DNA of 64,000 nucleotides, from the NCBI GenBank assembly GCA_046081125.1, contig JBJTVH010000033.1, positions 1-64,000 of the forward strand, read 5' to 3'. The notes below the pieces were generated by a model. That model did no database searches. It saw only the letters and a program-made list of their open reading frames with translations, and was not told the DNA's origin. Within the stretch, counting starts at the first letter, position 1. Every line of letters begins with the position of its first letter. Below are positions 17,752 through 26,207 of the stretch, in pieces. The position numbers and the translations under genes are program-made. Source of the stretch: JBEIFW01 sp046081125 (GTDB lineage: Bacteria; Actinomycetota; Acidimicrobiia; Acidimicrobiales; Ilumatobacteraceae).

Positions 17752-17757
17752 TAGGCT
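17752..17757 (+). promoter_or_regulatory. -10 element of a probable leaderless lipoprotein mRNA
   Basis: TAGGCT lies exactly seven bases before the ATG at 17765, with no Shine-Dalgarno between them. The same spacing recurs at four other genes in the window, which supports transcription starting at the A of the start codon. Confidence 0.55.
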
Positions 17758-17764
17758 CGGCCGG

Positions 17765-18409
17765 ATGCGCCTCCCCGCCGTCGTCGCTGCTGCGCTCGCC
17801 ACCCTCGCCCTCGCCGGGTGCTCCTCGGGTGACGGCGGAGCGACCACCACGACCGCCGTCGTCACGGCGCCGCCGGCCACCAGTGCGGCGGCGCCGACCA
17901 CGAAGGCACCGACCGGCAGCGCGGTGTCGATCCCCGGGCTCGAGACGGACCTGATCCGCCAGTTCCTCGTGCAGTTCGGCGGCGGCCTCAACCCGACCGA
18001 CGCCGAACTGTCCTGTGTCACCGGCGCGCTCCCGCCCGGCACCATCGACAAGATCCTCGCCGACTTCGGTCGCACCCAGGCCGACCTGGGCACCCTCGTC
18101 GCCCCGATCGTGCGCGCCGTGGTCGGGTGCCGGCCGGCGTCGATCCTCGATGCCGTCGGGCGCCAGCTCAAGCAGGCCGACCCCGCGCTCGCCCTGTCCG
18201 CCGACCAGACCGCCTGCGTCGTCGGTGGCTTCCTGGATGTGGTCGCCGCCAACCCCTCGCTCGTGAACGTCGTGCTCGGCGGCACCCGGATCGGGGGCCT
18301 GCCGGCCGACATCCGCACCCGGATCACCACCGAGCTCACCCCGAAGGTGCAGTCCTGCGTCGGCGCCGACACCACCGCCAATGTCCTCGCCGCCGTCGAC
18401 CGCCTCTGA
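17765..18409 (+). CDS. Secreted lipoprotein of unknown function
   Basis: A 214-residue lipoprotein. A basic start, hydrophobic stretch and lipobox LALAGC at residues 14-19 predict lipid attachment outside the membrane. A Thr/Ala linker follows to about residue 55. The mature part is helical with several Cys (DAELSCVTGALP, AVVGCRPAS, QTACVVGGF, VQSCVGAD), a pattern seen in actinobacterial secreted proteins with two repeated helical units and disulfides. No family name is assigned. It is followed after two bases by a glycosyltransferase gene. Confidence 0.8.
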   Translation: MRLPAVVAAALATLALAGCSSGDGGATTTTAVVTAPPATSAAAPTTKAPTGSAVSIPGLETDLIRQFLVQFGGGLNPTDAELSCVTGALPPGTIDKILADFGRTQADLGTLVAPIVRAVVGCRPASILDAVGRQLKQADPALALSADQTACVVGGFLDVVAANPSLVNVVLGGTRIGGLPADIRTRITTELTPKVQSCVGADTTANVLAAVDRL

Positions 18410-18411
18410 CC

Positions 18412-19488
18412 ATGGCGCGCCGGCCCCTCGCCGTGTGCTGCTCGTTCCGCCTCGGCCGGCCCGACGGCGTGTCGGTCGTGGCGGCCTCGTGGATCCGGGC
18501 GCTGCACCGTCTCGGCTGGGAGACACGAACCGTCGCCGGTGACGGGCCGGTCGATCGGTTGGTGCCCGGGTTGGCCCTCGAGGCCACCGAGGCACCGCAT
18601 CCCGACGAGGTGCGCGATGCGTTCGCCGGTGCCGACCTCGTGCTCGTCGAGAACCTGCTCACGATCCCGCTGCGCGTCGACGCGTCCCAGGTCGTCGCCG
18701 GCGTGCTGGCCGGCCACCCGGCGCTGCTCCACCACCACGACCCCCCGTGGCAGCGGGCCCGCCTCGCACACCTCACGGCGCTCCCCGTCGACGACCCGGC
18801 CTGGCGCCACGTGACGATCAACCGGCTCACCGAGCGCGAGTTCGCCGAGCGCGGCCTGCGCGCGACCACGATCTACAACGGGTTCTCGCTCGATCCGGCC
18901 CCGCCCGCAGCCGCCGCCGCGCTGCGCCGACGCCTCGGGATCGATCCGGGCGAACGCCTCCTGCTGCACCCGGTGCGAGCGATCGAACGCAAGGACGTCC
19001 CCCGGGCCGTGGCGCTCGCCGAGGCCGTCGGGGCCACCTACTGGCTGCCGGGGCCGGCCGAGGAGGGGTACGGGCCGACCCTCGAGCGGATCCTCGCCAC
19101 CGCCCGCATCCCGGTGCGACGTGATCCGCTCGCCGCCGGCGACCTCGCCGCGGCCTACGCCGCAGCGGATGCCGTGGTGTTCCCGTCGACCTGGGAGGGG
19201 TTCGGCAACCCGCCGATCGAGGCCGCCCTGACCGGGCGCCCGGTGGTCGTCGGCGACTACCCGGTCGCGGCCGAACTGCGAGCGCTCGGGTTCCGGTGGC
19301 TGCCCGTCGACCCCGCCGCCCTCGCCCGGGCGCTCGAGGACCCCGCCGCCCTGGCCCCCGACCTCGAGCACAACCGTGCCATCGCCCGCGAGTACCTGTC
19401 CGAGGCCCGCATGACCGCGGCGATCGGGGCGGTGCTGGCCGAGCCCGGTTGGCTCCCCGACGCCGTCCGGGCCACGATCGGGTCGTGA
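18412..19488 (+). CDS. Glycosyltransferase, GT4-like
   Basis: A 358-residue GT-B fold glycosyltransferase that likely transfers a sugar from an activated donor. The N-terminal domain has a DGVSVVAASWIRAL acceptor loop and HHHDPPWQ, close to retaining GT4 enzymes. The C-terminal domain has HPVRAIERKDVPRA and the EX7E motif region FPSTWEGFGNPPIEAAL. The ATG at 18412 is two bases after the lipoprotein stop. The stop overlaps the next gene as GTGA. The acceptor is unknown. Confidence 0.85.
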   Translation: MARRPLAVCCSFRLGRPDGVSVVAASWIRALHRLGWETRTVAGDGPVDRLVPGLALEATEAPHPDEVRDAFAGADLVLVENLLTIPLRVDASQVVAGVLAGHPALLHHHDPPWQRARLAHLTALPVDDPAWRHVTINRLTEREFAERGLRATTIYNGFSLDPAPPAAAAALRRRLGIDPGERLLLHPVRAIERKDVPRAVALAEAVGATYWLPGPAEEGYGPTLERILATARIPVRRDPLAAGDLAAAYAAADAVVFPSTWEGFGNPPIEAALTGRPVVVGDYPVAAELRALGFRWLPVDPAALARALEDPAALAPDLEHNRAIAREYLSEARMTAAIGAVLAEPGWLPDAVRATIGS

Positions 19489-19745
19489 CCACCCCGTCCG
19501 ATCCCGTCCGGGCCCGCCGCGCCCAGGTCGCCCGCTGGACGCTGCTCGCCAACCGCATCGGCTGGCTGTGCATGGCGGTGGCCATGGCCGTGTTCGTGTT
19601 CGCCTTCGCGATGGGCTTCACCCCGGCCGTCGTCACGGTGATCACCGTCGCCCTCGTGGTCGGTTCGGTCTTGCTCGCCCCCTCGATCGTGCTCGGCTAC
19701 GCGGTCAAGGCCGCCGAGCGCGAGGACCGGGCCCGAGGCCTCTGA
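19485..19745 (+). CDS. Small two-helix membrane protein
   Basis: An 86-residue hypothetical protein with a basic N-terminus (VRARRAQVARW), two TM helices (about 30-48 and 54-74) and a charged tail (KAAEREDRARGL). It starts at a GTG that overlaps the glycosyltransferase stop as GTGA, so it is coupled to that gene. No family is recognised. Confidence 0.7.
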   Translation: MTTPSDPVRARRAQVARWTLLANRIGWLCMAVAMAVFVFAFAMGFTPAVVTVITVALVVGSVLLAPSIVLGYAVKAAEREDRARGL

Positions 19746-19759
19746 TCCCAGGCCGGCTG

Positions 19760-19775
19760 GTTACTGTTCGGTAGC
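19760..19775. promoter_or_regulatory. Likely autoregulatory operator of the TetR gene
   Basis: GTTAC-TGTTCG-GTAGC is an imperfect palindrome ending one base before the ATG at 19777. It overlaps a -10-like TACTGT at 19762-19767, so a bound repressor would block a leaderless transcript. The half-sites and six-base spacing match those at 1244-1259. Confidence 0.55.
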
Positions 19776-19776
19776 C

Positions 19777-20358
19777 ATGTCGTCCCGCCTCCCCGCACCC
19801 GAGCGCCGGTCCCAACTGCTCGACGTGGCCCTGGCGGTGTTCGCCCGGAAGGGGTTCCACGACACCTCGATGAACGACGTCGCCGACGCCGCCGGGGTGA
19901 CGAAACCGGTGCTCTACCAGCACTGGGGCTCCAAGCACGCCCTGTACCTCGCCGTGCTCGACGAGGCCGGCAACCGGCTGGTGGAGACGATCGCCAAGGC
20001 CACGGCACCGGAGCAGAACGGCCACGACAAGGTGTTCGCCGGCTTCGCGGCGTATTTCCGGCTCGTCGCCGAGGACCATTCGCCGTTCCAAGTGCTCTTC
20101 GACGACAGCCACCGCACCGAGGAATTCGCCGAAGCCACCCGGGGGGTCGAGGACGCGATCGCCGCCGGGATCGCACCGTTGATCACCGCCGACATCGAGC
20201 CGGACCACCAGCGCCTGCTCGCCCGCGCCATCGTCGGCCTCGCCGAGACCGTCGCCCGTCACCTCGTCACGAGCGGCACGCCGTTCGACCCGGACCGCGC
20301 TGCGCGCCAGGCCACCGATCTCGCCTGGTCCGGCCTGCGCGGCGTTCGCCGCGTGTGA
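19777..20358 (+). CDS. TetR/AcrR family transcriptional regulator
   Basis: A 193-residue repressor. Residues 9-55 form the TetR DNA-binding domain: RRSQLLDVALAVFARKGF, then the helix-turn-helix TSMNDVADAAGVTKPVLYQHW, with GSKHALYLAVLD completing the signature. The remainder is the helical ligand domain. The ligand is unknown, but the shared operator upstream of an acyl-CoA dehydrogenase suggests an acyl-CoA. The stop overlaps the next gene start (GTGA), so the membrane protein at 20355 is co-expressed. Confidence 0.92.
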   Translation: MSSRLPAPERRSQLLDVALAVFARKGFHDTSMNDVADAAGVTKPVLYQHWGSKHALYLAVLDEAGNRLVETIAKATAPEQNGHDKVFAGFAAYFRLVAEDHSPFQVLFDDSHRTEEFAEATRGVEDAIAAGIAPLITADIEPDHQRLLARAIVGLAETVARHLVTSGTPFDPDRAARQATDLAWSGLRGVRRV

Positions 20359-22169
20359 CCGCACCGGGCAACGCCCCTCGCCCGCGATCGCTCCTGCTGG
20401 AGTCCCTCGCGACCGGGATCGCCAGCGTGGCCGTCGTCGCCGTCCACCTGCAGCTGTGGCGAGCCGAGTCCTGGCGGCGGCCGTGGCTGGTGTTCAACGA
20501 CGCGATCTATTACCAGACGCTCGTCCAGGGGATGCTCGACCACGGCACCTACCTGTCGAACCCGTCGGTCGGTTGGCCGTTCGGCCTGGACGCGCGCGAC
20601 GTGCCCGAGGGGGCGGAGAACCTGCACTGGTTGGTGCTGCGCCTCCTCGGCGCGCTGGGCGGCGCGGCGTTCGCCCTCAACGTGTTCTACGTGCTCACCT
20701 TCGCCACCACGGCCGCCGCCGCACATGCCGTGCTGCGGGTGCTCGGCGTCCGGCGTCTCACGGCTGCGGTGGGCGGCGTGCTGTACGCCTTCGCCCCCTA
20801 CCACTTCCTGCGGGGGCAGAACCATGTGTTCCTGTCGTCGTACGCCCTCGTCCCCGTCGGGGTGCTCGTGGCGCTGTGGCTCCTCGGGCCGGACCCGATC
20901 CGGTCCTGGCGCGACCGGCGCCTGCTCGCTTCCACCGCAGCGATGGTCGCGCTGGCCTCGACCGGGGCCTACTACCTCGTGTTCTGCACCGTGCTGATCG
21001 TCGTGGCCGGTTCGGTCGCTGCGCTGCGCGACCGACGGATGCGGCCACTGCTCGGGGCCGGGGTCCTCGGGGCCGTGGGCGCGGCGACCGCACTGCTCAA
21101 CCTCGCCCCGAGCCTGTGGTTCTGGGCGACCGAGGGCCGTAACGCCTCGGTGGTGCAGCGCGGCGTGTTCGAGACCGAGGACTACGGCCTGCGGATCTCG
21201 CAGCTGTTCGCACCCCGCGACTACCACCGCATCGACGCGCTCGCCCGTCTCACCGAGGACGCCCGCAGCACCGTGCTGCGCGGCGAGTTCGGCCAGCAGC
21301 TCGGCCTGGTGGGCGCGCTCGGACTGGCCGTGGTGCTCGGCGTCGCCGTCGTCGCCGCGGCGGGGCGCCGAAGCGACATCGCGCCCTGGCCGCAGCTGCG
21401 ACAGCTCGCCGTGCTCACCGTTGCGCTCCTGATCGTGGCAACCGTCAGCGGGCTGTCGCTGGTCGCGTCCGCGGCCGGTCTCGCCACGTTCCGGGCGTGG
21501 AACCGCACCTCGATCGTACTCGCCTTCGTCGGGCTGGCCGCCGTCTGCCTCCTGCTCGACGCGCTCGCCGCACGGGCCCCGTCACGACGGCTCCTCGGTG
21601 TCCTTCCGCTGGCGGTGCTGGCGGTCGGCCTGATCGACCAGACCTCGGCGGCCGACGTGCCCCGCTGGCACGAACAGCACACCACCGGGCGCTCGACCGC
21701 AGCGTTCTTCCGCGACCTCGCCGGCGCGCTCGGCCCCGGCGGGACGGTGTGGGTGATGCCCCACCGCGTGTTCCCCGAGTCGGGTATCGACTGCTACGAC
21801 GGCCTGATCGGCTACCTCTACGAACCCGAGCTGCGCTGGAGCACCGGGTTCATGAGCGGTCGACACCCCGAGTACCCGCTCGTGTTGGCGGCCCGACCGG
21901 CCGCCGCCCGGTACGACGCCGTGGCCGCGATCGGGTTCCAGGCGGTGCTGCTCGACCGGTGGCTCACGGTCCCGGTCGAGGCGGGGGAGACCCGACCCGA
22001 GGTGATCGAGGCGGCGACCACGGCCGAGCTGGGCCCGCCCGTCGCGACCTCGGAGGATGGGCGCTACGTCTGGTGGGACCTGCGGCCTCGGGCCGAGGCG
22101 CTACGGGCCCGCCTCGGCGTCGACGCCACTGCGGCACTGGCCGCCGAGGCACTGGCGTCGACCCCCTGA
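20355..22169 (+). CDS. Polytopic membrane protein, GT-C glycosyltransferase-like
   Basis: A 604-residue membrane protein with about 11-12 hydrophobic helices and a soluble C-terminal domain of about 150 residues. The first external loop contains VFNDAIYYQTL, where acidic residues occupy the position of the catalytic Asp in GT-C enzymes using lipid-linked sugars. The layout resembles YfhO-like and other GT-C proteins. It starts at a GTG overlapping the TetR stop. No specific function can be given. Confidence 0.7.
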   Translation: MTAPGNAPRPRSLLLESLATGIASVAVVAVHLQLWRAESWRRPWLVFNDAIYYQTLVQGMLDHGTYLSNPSVGWPFGLDARDVPEGAENLHWLVLRLLGALGGAAFALNVFYVLTFATTAAAAHAVLRVLGVRRLTAAVGGVLYAFAPYHFLRGQNHVFLSSYALVPVGVLVALWLLGPDPIRSWRDRRLLASTAAMVALASTGAYYLVFCTVLIVVAGSVAALRDRRMRPLLGAGVLGAVGAATALLNLAPSLWFWATEGRNASVVQRGVFETEDYGLRISQLFAPRDYHRIDALARLTEDARSTVLRGEFGQQLGLVGALGLAVVLGVAVVAAAGRRSDIAPWPQLRQLAVLTVALLIVATVSGLSLVASAAGLATFRAWNRTSIVLAFVGLAAVCLLLDALAARAPSRRLLGVLPLAVLAVGLIDQTSAADVPRWHEQHTTGRSTAAFFRDLAGALGPGGTVWVMPHRVFPESGIDCYDGLIGYLYEPELRWSTGFMSGRHPEYPLVLAARPAAARYDAVAAIGFQAVLLDRWLTVPVEAGETRPEVIEAATTAELGPPVATSEDGRYVWWDLRPRAEALRARLGVDATAALAAEALASTP

Positions 22170-22175
22170 CGGTGC

Positions 22176-22196
22176 GGGTGCGCCGGCGGTGCACCC
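22176..22196. terminator. Possible bidirectional terminator hairpin
   Basis: GGGTGC and GCACCC form a six-base stem with a nine-base GC-rich loop between two converging genes (stop codons at 22169 and 22201). There is no U-tract, as often in high-GC actinobacteria, so this is tentative. Confidence 0.4.
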
Positions 22197-22200
22197 TTCG

Positions 22201-22632
22201 TCACGAAGCGGCGGCGCGCACCCGTCCGAGGCCCAGGTCGACCAGGTCGCGTGCGCCGTCGTCCATGCGCTTGCGGTGGACGGCGACCTCGCCGACCACG
22301 TCGCCGCCGAGCCACCGCACCATCGACGCGATCTTGCCGACCGTGCCCCCCGGGTTGAGGGCGTAGGTGCAGTAGGCCACGACCCGCTTGCCCCGCATCG
22401 CCGGCAGGTTCTTGATCCGCCCGGCGCGACCGGGCCGCTGACCGACGACGAAGATCCCGTCGGTCCACGACCCCACGTAGACCAGGTCCGCTTCGGACAG
22501 GGCCTGGAGATCGACCTCGACCGCCGGACACACCGTCACCCCGACACCCGCTTCGGCCAGACCATCGGCCACGCGCTCGGCGACGTAGCGCGTGTTCCCC
22601 GTCAAGCTCTCGTAGATCACCACGGCCTTCAT
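22201..22632 (-). CDS. Flavodoxin family protein
   Basis: A 143-residue flavodoxin-like domain that should bind FMN. The phosphate loop ESLTGNTRYVAERV is at residues 8-21, and VYVGSWTDGIFVVG and YCTYALNPGGTVGK correspond to the other two FMN loops. Start is the ATG at 22632. It lies downstream of a flavin reductase on the same strand (36 bases apart), so the pair may act as an electron carrier with its reductase; that link is inference. Confidence 0.85.
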   Translation of the reverse strand: MKAVVIYESLTGNTRYVAERVADGLAEAGVGVTVCPAVEVDLQALSEADLVYVGSWTDGIFVVGQRPGRAGRIKNLPAMRGKRVVAYCTYALNPGGTVGKIASMVRWLGGDVVGEVAVHRKRMDDGARDLVDLGLGRVRAAAS

Positions 22633-22668
22633 CGGGACCTATCTCTAGCAGCCCGACGGCCCGCCCGG

Positions 22669-23232
22669 TCAGCCGCCGTAGTTCATGCGGGTGTCCTCCA
22701 TCCGCAGCACCGGGGTGCCCTCGGGTTTCAGGAACCCGCAGTCGACGACCTCGCCGACGAACAGCGTGTGGTTCCCGAAGCGGGGGGCCGACCGCACGGC
22801 GCAGTCGAGGAACGAGGCGGACAGATCGAGCACGGGCGCTCCCGTCGCGCGCTCGTGGTACCCGAAGCCGTTGAGCGTGCGGGCCTCGAGATCGACGGCG
22901 ACCGGCTTGGTGAACTTGCGGATGATCGCTCGGTCCTCCCGGTCGACGAAGCAGACGCTGAACACCCCTGAGGACTCGATCAGCTCGTGGGTGAGCGCAT
23001 CGGTCTCGACGCCGATCGCCACGAGCTTGGGGTCGAAGCTCACCTGCGTCAGCCAGTTCAGCGCCATGCCGTTGCGGCGCTCGGCGCGGTCGGTGGAGCC
23101 GATCACGTAGAGGCCCGACGGCACCGTCCACAGGACCCGGCGCCGCAGGCGATCGTAGGAATCCCGGGCGGCGTCGTCGTCGTCGACCCAGGCGGGGAAC
23201 GGCCCCAGGGGACCTTCGGCGGAAGCGGCCAT
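22669..23232 (-). CDS. Flavin reductase family (DIM6/NTAB) protein
   Basis: A 187-residue split-barrel flavin reductase-like protein that reduces or carries FMN, often as the small component of a monooxygenase. GLYVIGSTDRAERRNGMALNW and TQVSFDPKLVAIGVE are family hallmarks. SGVFSVCFVDRED and RFGNHTLFVGEVVDC follow in order. No partner oxygenase is visible nearby. Start is the ATG at 23232. Confidence 0.88.
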   Translation of the reverse strand: MAASAEGPLGPFPAWVDDDDAARDSYDRLRRRVLWTVPSGLYVIGSTDRAERRNGMALNWLTQVSFDPKLVAIGVETDALTHELIESSGVFSVCFVDREDRAIIRKFTKPVAVDLEARTLNGFGYHERATGAPVLDLSASFLDCAVRSAPRFGNHTLFVGEVVDCGFLKPEGTPVLRMEDTRMNYGG

Positions 23233-23294
23233 CGCCCGAACGTAGGGACCTTGTCCCCTGATCGGCGAGCCGGACCGGGCCCGACGATGGGGTC

Positions 23295-23801
23295 ATGGTG
23301 CTGACCCGAACGCCTCCGGCCGGCCTCACCGTGGCCGAGGCCGACCTCTATCGCCATCTCGTCGCGCACATCGACACCGAAGTGGGCCTCGTGGAGAGCT
23401 ACGAGCAGCTCGGCCGGGACACCGGCTCGGCGTACATCGAGTTCGTGGGTCGCCTCATCGCCGAAGACGAGCGCCGCCACCATCGGCTCTTCTCCGAGTG
23501 GGCCACCGCGCTCGTCGCTGTGGCCGAACTCCGAGAGCAGGACGTCGGCGCAGTGCCGGTGCCGGGACCCGAGCCCGACCCGGCCCAGGTGCTGGCGCGC
23601 ATCGACGCCCTCGTCGCGATCGAGGAACACGACCTCGGGGAGATCGAACGCCTGCGCCGGACGGTGCGCGACGTGCGCAACACGACCCTGTGGCCGGTCC
23701 TGCACGACGCGATGGCCCTCGACACCGAGAAGCACCTCCGCCTGCTGCGGTTCGTGCGGGACCACGCCCGGCGCACGTTGCGCCACGACCACCGGCGCTG
23801 A
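23295..23801 (+). CDS. Ferritin-like four-helix protein
   Basis: A 168-residue, almost fully helical protein with metal-ligand-like residues in each helix: Glu34 in GLVESYEQL, EDERRHH near 57-63, EEHDLGEIE near 110-118, and DTEKHLRL near 143-150. This pattern fits a ferritin-like or rubrerythrin-like di-iron bundle. Role unknown; oxidative stress or iron handling is a guess. It diverges from the flavin reductase gene with 62 bases between. Confidence 0.65.
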   Translation: MVLTRTPPAGLTVAEADLYRHLVAHIDTEVGLVESYEQLGRDTGSAYIEFVGRLIAEDERRHHRLFSEWATALVAVAELREQDVGAVPVPGPEPDPAQVLARIDALVAIEEHDLGEIERLRRTVRDVRNTTLWPVLHDAMALDTEKHLRLLRFVRDHARRTLRHDHRR

Positions 23802-23809
23802 GGCGGGAC

Positions 23810-24034
23810 TCAGTCGCCGAGCGCGCCGGTCGCCTCCGCCAGATCGACGTCGACAGAGGCGAGATCGGTGTCGATCGCCGGCAGGATCTCGGTCGGGGTC
23901 CGGGCCGTCGCCGTGGCCGTCGCCACCGTGGTCGACGTCGTCGAGGTCGGGGCAGCGTCGTCGCCGCCGCCGATGCAGGCCGAGGTCGCGAGCGCAATCC
24001 CGACCACGAGCAAGGCCAGTCGCATCGTCGTCAT
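23810..24034 (-). CDS. Small lipoprotein
   Basis: A 74-residue predicted lipoprotein. A hydrophobic signal ends in ATSAC, a lipobox, followed by Gly/Asp and a Ser/Thr-rich stretch (TSTTSTTVATATATAR). The rest is a short acidic helix (LASVDVDLAEATGAL). It starts four bases into the stop of the upstream Thr-rich secreted gene (ATGA), so the two are co-translated. No family is recognised. Confidence 0.65.
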   Translation of the reverse strand: MTTMRLALLVVGIALATSACIGGGDDAAPTSTTSTTVATATATARTPTEILPAIDTDLASVDVDLAEATGALGD

Positions 24035-25032
24035 CCTCCGTGGGGAACGGTCGTCGCCGGCGCCAGCATGGGCTCGCCCGGGGTGGCCGGCGCCTTGGTC
24101 GTCGCGACCGGCTTGGTCGTCGCCGTGGTCGGCGCCTTCGCCGTCGTGGTCGGCGCTTTGGTCGTCGTGGTCGGCGCGTTGGTCGTCGTGGTCGGCGCTT
24201 TGGCCGTCGTGGCGCCCGGCGTCGTGGCGCCCGGCGTCGTCTCGGCCGGCTTGGTCGGCTTGGTGGCCGTCTTGACCTCACCCGGCCGCACGCCCTTGAG
24301 CGCCGCGACCGCCTCGGCCGCCTGTCGGCGCGCCTCGGCCAAGGCCGCCCGAACCGTCTTCAGCACCGTGGCGTCTCCGTCCGCCGACGACAGCAGCGAC
24401 GAGGCCTGCTCGACCGACGAGCGGAGCTCGGCCATCAGCGGCGCGGCCTTCGCCAGGTTGCCACCCTGGGCGACGAGCCGGCCGGCGGCCCGATCGAGCC
24501 CGTCAGCGATCGCCTCGAGTCGGACTACCGCCCGGGACAGCGCCTTGGCCGCCGCCAGGGTCGTGTCCACCTTGGCGACGCTCCCCGTCCCGACCGGCCG
24601 GGCGGTCAGCTGACACGCCACGTCGACCGCCCGAACGTCGTCGCTGGTCCGCAGGATGGTGCGCGCCGCTTTGTTGGCCTCGGTGCTGCGCTTCAGCGCC
24701 TCGAGCTCGGCGTTGCGGTTCTCGGCCGAGACGTCCGTCGCCTTGCGCAGGGCCGCGGTCTGTTCGGCCGCAGCGCTCAGGTTCGCCTCGGCGACCTCGG
24801 CACAGGCGTCCTTGCGCGCCTTTACCTCGGCGATGGTCAACGCCTTCGCCTCCGCCTTCGATGCGCCGGCCGCCGGCGCGGCTTTCGTGTCCTTGGCCGG
24901 CGTGGCCGTCGTCTCCTTGGTCGGCTTGGCCGTCGTCGCAGGCTCGGCGGGCGCGCCCTCGGCGGCAGCCGGGGCAGCACCGAGACCCACGGCGGCGGCG
25001 AGCACCACGACGGCGACGGTCCAGCGGGTCAT
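24031..25032 (-). CDS. Secreted helical protein with Thr/Pro-rich tail
   Basis: A 333-residue secreted protein of unknown function. The ATG at 25032 has AGGAG nearby and starts a signal peptide ending around PAAAEGAP. A Thr/Lys/Pro stretch leads to a long helical region (about 60-225) with three Cys, rich in Ala and Glu. The tail (about 250-333) is a low-complexity block built on the repeated unit APTTTTK, likely wall-spanning. The DNA of that block (24110-24240) is a tandem array that could vary in length. It is coupled to a small lipoprotein. Confidence 0.7.
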   Translation of the reverse strand: MTRWTVAVVVLAAAVGLGAAPAAAEGAPAEPATTAKPTKETTATPAKDTKAAPAAGASKAEAKALTIAEVKARKDACAEVAEANLSAAAEQTAALRKATDVSAENRNAELEALKRSTEANKAARTILRTSDDVRAVDVACQLTARPVGTGSVAKVDTTLAAAKALSRAVVRLEAIADGLDRAAGRLVAQGGNLAKAAPLMAELRSSVEQASSLLSSADGDATVLKTVRAALAEARRQAAEAVAALKGVRPGEVKTATKPTKPAETTPGATTPGATTAKAPTTTTNAPTTTTKAPTTTAKAPTTATTKPVATTKAPATPGEPMLAPATTVPHGG

Positions 25033-25146
25033 GGCTCCTGGATCGACCCGTTCGGTTCGGGAGCCCATCGGGACCCCGGCAAGTTCGATCACGACGGCGG
25101 CAAGCTCGTCTCAAGCGCCCGGCCTACGGGCCCCTCGGGCGCCGGT

Positions 25147-25809
25147 TCACCCCTGCGAGAAGGTCCGCCATTCCGACGGGTCGCGACCGAGGCTGCGGAG
25201 CCGCTCCTCGATCCACAGCGGGATCTCGGTCTCCTCCCCGGCCTGCGCCCGCGTCGAGTGCTCGGACCCTTCGGCCCAGATGTGGCAGGTGTTCAGGTTG
25301 AAGGCGAACATCGCCTTGCGCTCCTCGGGGGTCGGCGGCCGGCGCATCTCGACCGGGACGTCCCGGGACGCCGACACCCGCATCGACCAGTTCGACTGGA
25401 TCGCCACCGGGGCCATCGCCTGGAGCAGCGCGGTCGTGTGGGTGCAGCCGCGCGGCCCCCCGAACAGTTCGCGCACCTTGTGGGTGAACCCCCGGGCGAT
25501 CGACAACCCGACCAACCGGCCGTAGTGGTCCGCGATCGTGGGACACGCCCGGTGGGGATGGGTCTCGAACAGCACCCGGGCCGCTTCGATCACCAAGGCC
25601 GGGTACACGATCTCGAGCTCCACGACCATGTGGTGGATCGTGAGCGGATCGGGGTCGCCCTCGACGTACATCCCGGCGGGCTTGCGATCCCGCACGGCGC
25701 CGCGCAGCAGCAGCCGGTCCTCCGCAAGACGGTACGAACGAACCTGGTACTCGCGGGTGTGCAGCGGAACGAGGCCGTCGTCGGGGGGCAGCAGGTCGTC
25801 GGGTCCCAT
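25147..25809 (-). CDS. DUF2889 family protein
   Basis: A 220-residue protein of the uncharacterised DUF2889 family. Hallmarks include LHTREYQVRSYRL, THPHRACPTIADHYGRLVGL, and FGGPRGCTHTTALLQAMAP, with conserved Cys and His that could bind a metal. In other bacteria it often sits near acyl-CoA metabolism or phenylacetate-type genes. Here it stands alone, diverging from the DUF192 gene. Start is the ATG at 25809. Confidence 0.85.
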   Translation of the reverse strand: MGPDDLLPPDDGLVPLHTREYQVRSYRLAEDRLLLRGAVRDRKPAGMYVEGDPDPLTIHHMVVELEIVYPALVIEAARVLFETHPHRACPTIADHYGRLVGLSIARGFTHKVRELFGGPRGCTHTTALLQAMAPVAIQSNWSMRVSASRDVPVEMRRPPTPEERKAMFAFNLNTCHIWAEGSEHSTRAQAGEETEIPLWIEERLRSLGRDPSEWRTFSQG

Positions 25810-25875
25810 CCCAGCGACGATGGCCGCGACGGCACGCCGCCGGCAAACCGGTCCCGTGTGCCAGGCTGCACGGCG

Positions 25876-26205
25876 ATGGCGTGGTTGGTGAGCGACGCAC
25901 GTGTCCTCGCTGCCGCCGAGGTCGTCGCGAACAGGCGCGACCGCCGGCGAGGGCTGCTCGGTCGCGACGGGGTCGAGGGCGCGCTCGTCCTCACCCGGAC
26001 CCGCTGGGTCCACACCCTCGGGATGCGGTTCGCGCTCGACGTCGCGCATCTCGACGCCGACGGGGTCGTCGTGCGGACCTGCCGCATGGGCCGGCATCGG
26101 ATCGGACTGCCCGTGCTCCGGGCGCGCACGGTGATCGAGGCCGAAGCCGGCGCGTTCGAGCGTTGGGGGCTCACGGTCGGCCACCGCGTCGAGATCCGGG
26201 GCTGA
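25876..26205 (+). CDS. DUF192 family protein
   Basis: A 109-residue DUF192 protein, a small beta-rich domain of unknown function. The signature RRRGLLGRDGVEGALVLT, then WVHTLGMRFALDVAHLDADG and a Cys in VVRTCRMGRHRIG, is visible. The last part IEAEAGAFERWGLTVGHRV matches the family ending. It has no signal peptide. The stop is two bases before rsmI, so both share a transcript. Confidence 0.85.
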   Translation: MAWLVSDARVLAAAEVVANRRDRRRGLLGRDGVEGALVLTRTRWVHTLGMRFALDVAHLDADGVVVRTCRMGRHRIGLPVLRARTVIEAEAGAFERWGLTVGHRVEIRG

Positions 26206-26207
26206 CG

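Noticed and set aside
24110..24240. Tandem repeats as a CRISPR array
   Set aside because: Units are short, contiguous and in frame with a Thr-rich protein tail. There are no spacers and no cas genes.
24040..25875. A long N-terminal extension of the DUF192 protein (721-codon frame)
   Set aside because: The extra part is antisense to the secreted protein and DUF2889 genes. DUF192 proteins of this type are about 110 residues and start at 25876.
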